NCBI RefSeq assembly: GCF_039523075.1
Contig: NZ_BAAAEP010000012.1
Coordinates: forward strand, 20,871 to 84,870
Length of the DNA: 64,000 nt
Reading direction: 5' to 3'
Origin: Caenispirillum bisanense
Lineage (GTDB): Bacteria > Pseudomonadota > Alphaproteobacteria > Rhodospirillales > Rhodospirillaceae
This document shows, piece after piece, positions 60,435 to 64,000 of the stretch. Within the stretch, counting starts at the first letter, position 1; each line of letters starts with the position of its first letter. The translations under genes were made by a program, and so were the position numbers. The notes beneath the pieces are model-generated. The model was not told where the DNA came from. It saw only the letters and a list, made by a program, of their open reading frames with translations, and did no database searches.

Positions 60435-60460
60435 TTGCGGAATAAAATCGTTTCCGCCAA
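60435..60460. promoter_or_regulatory. Inverted repeat between wrbA and the LysR gene
   Basis: GCGGAA (60437-60442) and TTCCGC (60452-60457) are exact inverted halves with a 9-base AT-rich spacer, extended by TTG and CCAA on the flanks. It lies 24 bp upstream of the LysR start and 95 bp from wrbA. A LysR-type recognition site controlling both is likely, though the sequence is not a classic T-N11-A box. Confidence 0.55.
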
Positions 60461-60481
60461 AGCATCAGTTGGAGGCGCCCC

Positions 60482-61405
60482 ATGGCCGGCGATCCCCTGG
60501 AAGGGTACGCGACGTTCGCCGCGGTGGTTGACTGCGGCGGCTTTTCCGCCGCCGCCCTGCGGCTGAAGGTGACCAAGTCGGCGGTCAGCAAGCAGGTGTC
60601 GCGGCTGGAGGAACGGCTCGGCGCCCGCCTGCTCAACCGCACCACCCGGCGGCTGTCGCTGACCGAGGCGGGGCAGGCCTTCCACCAGCACTGCCTGCGC
60701 ATCCTGGCGGAGGCCGAGGACGCCGAACTGGCGGTGAGCCAGCTGCACGCCAGCCCGCGCGGCCTGCTGCGGGTGTCGGCGCCCATGAGCTTCGGCATCA
60801 CCCATCTGGCGCCGGCCCTGTGCCCGTTCCTGGCCCGCTACCCCGACCTGACGCTGGAGGTGTCCTACGACGACCGGCTGGTGGACGTGCTGGCGGAGGG
60901 GGTGGACGTGGTGGTGCGCATCACCCGCCTGGCCGACAGTTCGCTCATCGCCCGCAAGGTGGCGCCGGTGCGGCGGGTGCTGGCGGCAAGCCCGGACTAC
61001 CTGGAGCGCCGCGGCATGCCCCGCCAGCCCTCCGACCTGGCGGCCCACGACTGCCTGCTCTACACCCTGCAGACCACCGCCAATACCTGGCAGATGGTGC
61101 ATAAGGACGGTACCCGATCGGATATCTCCATCTCCGGCCGGGTTCGCATGAACAACGGCGATGCCCTGCGCGCCGCCGCCGTCGGCGGCCTCGGCATCCT
61201 GTTCAGCCCCACCTTCATCATCGGCGACGATCTGGCCGCCGGACGGCTGGTTCCGGTGCTGCCGGAGTGGGAGGGACCGGAGATCGCCCTCTACGCAGTC
61301 TATCCGCCGGGGCGACATTTGTCCGCGAAAGTTCGCGCCTTTGTTGATTATCTGGTGGAGACCTTCGGCCCCGAGCCCTATTGGGACGCCTGCTGGGGAC
61401 ACTGA
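60482..61405 (+). CDS. LysR-family transcriptional regulator
   Basis: The 307-residue protein has the LysR helix-turn-helix (about 8-68: YATFAAVVDCGGFSAAALRL, then SAVSKQVSRLEERLGARLLN and RTTRRLSLTEAG). The effector domain (about 90-300) includes LRVSAPMSFGITHLAPALCP and GVDVVVRITRLADSSLIARK. This is the group related to quinone- and electrophile-responsive regulators such as QhpR/AaeR-like proteins, though the exact type cannot be fixed. It is divergent from wrbA and probably controls it. GGAGGCG precedes the ATG at 60482. Confidence 0.9.
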   Translation: MAGDPLEGYATFAAVVDCGGFSAAALRLKVTKSAVSKQVSRLEERLGARLLNRTTRRLSLTEAGQAFHQHCLRILAEAEDAELAVSQLHASPRGLLRVSAPMSFGITHLAPALCPFLARYPDLTLEVSYDDRLVDVLAEGVDVVVRITRLADSSLIARKVAPVRRVLAASPDYLERRGMPRQPSDLAAHDCLLYTLQTTANTWQMVHKDGTRSDISISGRVRMNNGDALRAAAVGGLGILFSPTFIIGDDLAAGRLVPVLPEWEGPEIALYAVYPPGRHLSAKVRAFVDYLVETFGPEPYWDACWGH

Positions 61406-61485
61406 CCCGGCGGCCTTGTCAGCGGGCTGGTGGGCGACCTTCGTCTCTGTCACTATAGCCGGCCGGATAAGGGAGATCCTTTCGT

Positions 61486-62463
61486 ATGTCAGAGGGCGGC
61501 GGACGGCGTCGGCTGCGGTCGACATTCGACAGTGACTTCCCCTCCGGCGGCAGCGTTGCCGCGCCGGTCCTCATGTGGCTGTCGCTGGCAGCGATCGCCA
61601 TCATCCTGGCCGGCATCGTCGGGCATGTGCTGAAGGTGCGGCAGGCGACCTATGACGCCGCCGCCGCCCAGTCGCGGGTGGCGACCGACCTGCTCAGCCA
61701 GAACGCCGGCCGCCTGCTCGACAGCGCCGACTTCCTGGTGGAGACGGTGCGGGAGCGGGTTGCCGGCCGTGACTGGGCGGCCATCGCCGCCGACCGCGCC
61801 CTGTGGCAGAGCCTGCGCGCCGATGCCGCCCGCTTCGCCCATGTGGATGCGGTGTGGCTCAACGATGCCGACGGGCAGCTGCGGCTGGTCAGCCATGCCT
61901 TTCCGGCGCCGTCGTCGGACGCCAGCGACCGCGACTTCTACCGCCATTTCGCCGACAGCGACGACGTCGGCCCCTACGTCAGCAGCCCGCTGGTGGGCCG
62001 GGTGACGCAGGTGCCGACCTTCCTGCTCACCCGCCGCATCGCCCCGGCCGACGGCGGCGACATGGCGGGGATCGTCTCGGTGACCCTCGACAGTGCCTTC
62101 TTTGCGTCGTTCCTGCAGACCTTCGCGCTGCCCTACAACGCCAGCATGGCGCTGGTCCGCCACCAGGGCGACGTTCTGGTCGCCATGCCGCCGTCCACGG
62201 CGGAGGACGTGCGCGACGACGTGCTGGCGGTGGCGGTGCCGGGGGCGGTGCTGGCCCGCATCGACGATGACGAGCAGATCGGCTGGGTGCGGTCGCTGGA
62301 GCAGTGGCCGCTCTATGCCGTGGTGCGCTTCGACCGCGCCGCCGTCGACGCCGTGTGGATCGAGGCGGTGACGCCCTATGCGGTCACCGGCGGCCTCGCC
62401 CTGCTGTCGCTGATGGTGCTGGCGGCGCTCGCCTATGCGGCGGAGCGGCGGCGGCCGGAGTGA
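61486..62463 (+). CDS. Stand-alone membrane sensor protein with a periplasmic PDC/Cache-like domain
   Basis: The 325-residue protein has a short cytoplasmic start, a membrane helix (about 25-47), a periplasmic region (about 50-295) and a second helix (about 300-320), then only ERRRPE at the end. The periplasmic part resembles the dCache/PDC1 input domain of kinases and cyclases (QSRVATDLLSQNAGRLLDSA, AVWLNDADGQLRLVSHAFPA, DRDFYRHFAD, GRVTQVPTFLLTRRI). There is no cytoplasmic output domain, and the stop codon follows directly; no in-frame output coding sequence resumes downstream. It may be a truncated receptor or a co-sensor for a separate kinase. Confidence 0.75.
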   Translation: MSEGGGRRRLRSTFDSDFPSGGSVAAPVLMWLSLAAIAIILAGIVGHVLKVRQATYDAAAAQSRVATDLLSQNAGRLLDSADFLVETVRERVAGRDWAAIAADRALWQSLRADAARFAHVDAVWLNDADGQLRLVSHAFPAPSSDASDRDFYRHFADSDDVGPYVSSPLVGRVTQVPTFLLTRRIAPADGGDMAGIVSVTLDSAFFASFLQTFALPYNASMALVRHQGDVLVAMPPSTAEDVRDDVLAVAVPGAVLARIDDDEQIGWVRSLEQWPLYAVVRFDRAAVDAVWIEAVTPYAVTGGLALLSLMVLAALAYAAERRRPE

Positions 62464-62473
62464 CCGCCCCGCC

Positions 62474-62851
62474 TCAGCGGCAGTGCGCCGCCGGCGCCGG
62501 GCAGTCAGACAGGCCGATGGGCGGCCGCTGCGGCAGGTAGGGGGAACGTTCGAGGCCCTGCAACTGCCGCAGGGAGGGCGGCCAGTCGCCGGCGGTTCCG
62601 GGCAGCGGCGGGTCGGGCGGCGGCACGTGCTCCGGCCGCCGTGTCCGCTCCGCCGGCAGGGCGAGGGCCGGTGCCGGCACCACCACCGATCGCACTTCGG
62701 GCTGAGAGGGCACGCCCCCCGCCGTCGGGCCGGCGGCCGCGGCGCCCGCCGACAGGGGCGGCAGCGGCTGCAGCGGCGGCATGGGATCGACGCAGGCCGC
62801 CGTCAGCAGCACGAGGGCCAGGGGCAGCACCGGCACCAGGGCGGGGCGCAT
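62474..62851 (-). CDS. Small Pro-rich putative lipoprotein
   Basis: I do not recognise a family. The 125-residue protein has a signal peptide with a lipobox (LVLLTAAC, Cys20) followed by a Pro/Ala-rich chain and two Cys near the C terminus (DCPAPAAHC). It would be anchored to a membrane as a lipoprotein. It begins 3 bases after the stop of the ExoD-family gene, so it is translated from the same mRNA. Low-complexity composition makes the assignment moderate. Confidence 0.6.
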   Translation of the reverse strand: MRPALVPVLPLALVLLTAACVDPMPPLQPLPPLSAGAAAAGPTAGGVPSQPEVRSVVVPAPALALPAERTRRPEHVPPPDPPLPGTAGDWPPSLRQLQGLERSPYLPQRPPIGLSDCPAPAAHCR

Positions 62852-62854
62852 GGC

Positions 62855-63472
62855 CTAGAACACGCGGTCGACGCCGGCCGCCAGCAGCACCGCCATCACC
62901 GCCGCCACGGTGACGGCGAAGGCACCGATGGCGAGGCCGACGGCGGTGATCAGGCCGTCATGCTCGATCAGCCCGACGGCGATGACGAAGATGGCGATGG
63001 CCGGGAACCAGCCGGTCAGCGGCAGCGGCAGGAACAGCACGAAGGTGATGACCAGCAGCGCCACGCCCACCAGCCGGTCGGGCGGCCGGCGCAGCAGCCG
63101 CAGCCAGGACCGGCGGCCGATGCGCTCGATGGGGCGGACGATGGGCTTCAGCTTCACCACGCTGCGGCGCAGGGCGCGGCGGTCCACCGTCGCCACCGCC
63201 AGCCGCTGCGGCAGCCACAGCCGGTCGAGCCCCACCACCATCTGCGCCGCCACCAGGAACACCGGCAGCGACGTCGCCATGTTGAAGCCGAGCGGCAGCG
63301 GGATCAGGTTCAGCAGCCCGAACACCAGCAGGGCCCAGCCGAAGGAGCGGTCGCCCAGTTCCGCCAGCATGGTGCCGACGGCCACCCGCCCGCCGCGCTC
63401 GCCACACCGGACCGCCGACAACAGATGCGGCAGCAGGCGGCGGCGGGGTCTGGCGGGGTCGGCGGGGCTCAT
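62855..63472 (-). CDS. ExoD-family membrane protein
   Basis: The 205-residue protein matches the exopolysaccharide synthesis ExoD family: LGDRSFGWALLVFGLLNLIP, LPLGFNMATSLPVFLVAAQM, PQRLAVATVDRRALRRSV, RPIERIGRRSWLRLL and FVLFLPLPLTGWFPAIAI. Four hydrophobic segments are seen. ExoD affects exopolysaccharide in rhizobia, but its molecular role is not known. The ATG at 63472 follows AGGA; a GTG at 63547 has no ribosome site. It is upstream of a small lipoprotein gene and downstream of the NfeD gene. Confidence 0.82.
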   Translation of the reverse strand: MSPADPARPRRRLLPHLLSAVRCGERGGRVAVGTMLAELGDRSFGWALLVFGLLNLIPLPLGFNMATSLPVFLVAAQMVVGLDRLWLPQRLAVATVDRRALRRSVVKLKPIVRPIERIGRRSWLRLLRRPPDRLVGVALLVITFVLFLPLPLTGWFPAIAIFVIAVGLIEHDGLITAVGLAIGAFAVTVAAVMAVLLAAGVDRVF

Positions 63473-63616
63473 CGCGATCCTGGCGGCAGTTGCGGGGCAA
63501 GGCGAAAGATCGGGTGGCGGCGGCGGTTCGGCAAGGGCCGTCGTCACAGGGTCAACGACAGGCCGGGCCGCCGGCTGCCGCTGCTCACCGTCTTGTCACC
63601 CGTGGGGCCGGCGCGG

Positions 63617-63910
63617 TCAGTAGTCGTTGACGTCCCCCCGGCCGCCGCGGCGGCTGCGGCGGGCGCCGAACAGGCGGCGGAACACCACCGTCGCCGCCGC
63701 CCACAGCACCACGATGATGACCGCCTGCAGGCGCCAGTCGCTCATGGTTTCGGGCGCGATCAGCAGCAGCACGCCGATGGGGGCGATGGCGACCGCCAGG
63801 GCGAACAGCAGGAAGGAGCCGACGACCAGGTCGAGGATGCCGACCGCGAAGGCCAGGGCGAACCAGAACCACGGCGACGAGGAGTCGATGAAGCCGCCCA
63901 GGTCGCTCAT
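63617..63910 (-). CDS. NfeD-family membrane protein (short form)
   Basis: The 97-residue protein has three hydrophobic segments (about 15-31, 36-54 and 62-80) and a basic tail with RRLFGARRSRRGGRG. The pattern FWFALAFAVGILDLVVGSFL matches the short NfeD/YbbK-type proteins that are encoded beside SPFH (stomatin-like) proteins. The ATG at 63910 is preferred because AAGGG sits about 9 bases upstream; a GTG at 63916 would be too close. Its start overlaps the stop of the upstream gene as ATGA. Confidence 0.75.
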   Translation of the reverse strand: MSDLGGFIDSSSPWFWFALAFAVGILDLVVGSFLLFALAVAIAPIGVLLLIAPETMSDWRLQAVIIVVLWAAATVVFRRLFGARRSRRGGRGDVNDY

Positions 63911-64000
63911 GACCACGGACCCTTGGGCGCCGGCGCGGCCGGCGGTGCGGCCGGCGGCACTGTGGGCGGCAGGCTGCCGGCGGCGGCGGCGGTGGCGGCG
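63907..64000 (-). CDS. C-terminal end of the gene upstream of the NfeD gene, partial
   Basis: The frame enters from the window edge and stops at TGA 63909-63907, overlapping the NfeD start codon as ATGA. The visible 30 residues are Ala/Pro-rich and end in APKGPWS. Short NfeD genes are usually preceded by a stomatin-like SPFH gene whose product ends in a Pro-rich tail, so that is the best guess. No domain is visible in the window. Confidence 0.5.
   Translation of the reverse strand, partial: AATAAAAGSLPPTVPPAAPPAAPAPKGPWS

Overview
The window is about 64 kb of GC-rich chromosome, dense with genes. It looks like a Rhodospirillales-type alphaproteobacterium (Azospirillum/Rhodospirillum relatives). 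This rests on the strong GC third-position bias, the Calvin-cycle gene order, N-terminally extended PstC/PstA, a PaaN-type phenylacetate cluster, a globin-coupled chemoreceptor and alphaproteobacterial tRNA sequences. No phage, plasmid, CRISPR array, rRNA operon or intact insertion sequence is visible. Species cannot be assigned from the sequence alone.

Layout. (1) 1-7.3 kb: the end of a GGDEF protein, then a leftward Calvin-cycle/pentose-phosphate block, transcribed luxR-type regulator, glpX (FBPase/SBPase), prk, tkt, fba, rpe. Two imperfect palindromic repeats built on ACACCAAG flank rpe. RuBisCO and a LysR-type CbbR are not in the window. (2) 7.6-14.2 kb: a Pho-box-driven rightward pstS-pstC-pstA-pstB-phoU-phoB operon without phoR. 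(3) 14.3-17.1 kb: a large-subunit catalase converging on an alpha/beta hydrolase that lacks the nucleophile serine. (4) 17.4-21.8 kb: cysE-iscR-cysteine desulfurase-ferredoxin-mnmA, linking cysteine supply, Fe-S control and tRNA thiolation. (5) 21.9-32.6 kb: mixed genes, namely a YihY-type membrane protein, a patatin, tRNA-Met, a soluble globin-coupled chemoreceptor, a DUF4383 membrane protein, a CHASE histidine kinase, a Bcr/CflA transporter, a VOC protein, and a BenE transporter divergent from a GntR regulator over a perfect 16-bp palindrome.

(6) 32.8-38.9 kb: malic enzyme (MaeB type with a phosphotransacetylase-like tail), acylphosphatase, a LysE exporter, two small membrane ORFs, asd and an AlkC/AlkD-like HEAT protein. 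(7) 39-47.4 kb: phenylacetate catabolism, with leftward paaFGHIJK and divergent paaN. The paaABCDE epoxidase must be elsewhere. (8) 47.5-53.8 kb: a Tat-exported metallo-beta-lactamase-fold protein, a small conserved ORF, cold-shock protein, lipB, tRNA-Leu(GAG), mgtE and a coupled DUF2157/GDYXXLXY pair. (9) 53.8-64 kb: a LiuR-like MerR regulator with its operator, a bacteriohemerythrin-cheZ operon, a five-PAS histidine kinase, a wrbA/glutathionyl-hydroquinone reductase operon divergent from a LysR regulator, a stand-alone periplasmic sensor protein, and an NfeD/ExoD/lipoprotein group.

How it fits together. The gene set suits a motile, metabolically flexible bacterium. Carbon fixation sits next to phosphate starvation control. 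Oxygen-related sensing recurs (globin-coupled receptor, hemerythrin beside CheZ), as does protection against peroxide, quinones and alkylation. Aromatic acid use is represented by paa and BenE. Most genes fall in recognised families. The least explained items are the atypical regulator heading the Calvin genes, the class II-like phosphoribulokinase, the hemerythrin-CheZ pairing, the output-less sensor and the ACACCAAG palindromes. I found no clear previously undescribed multi-gene system.
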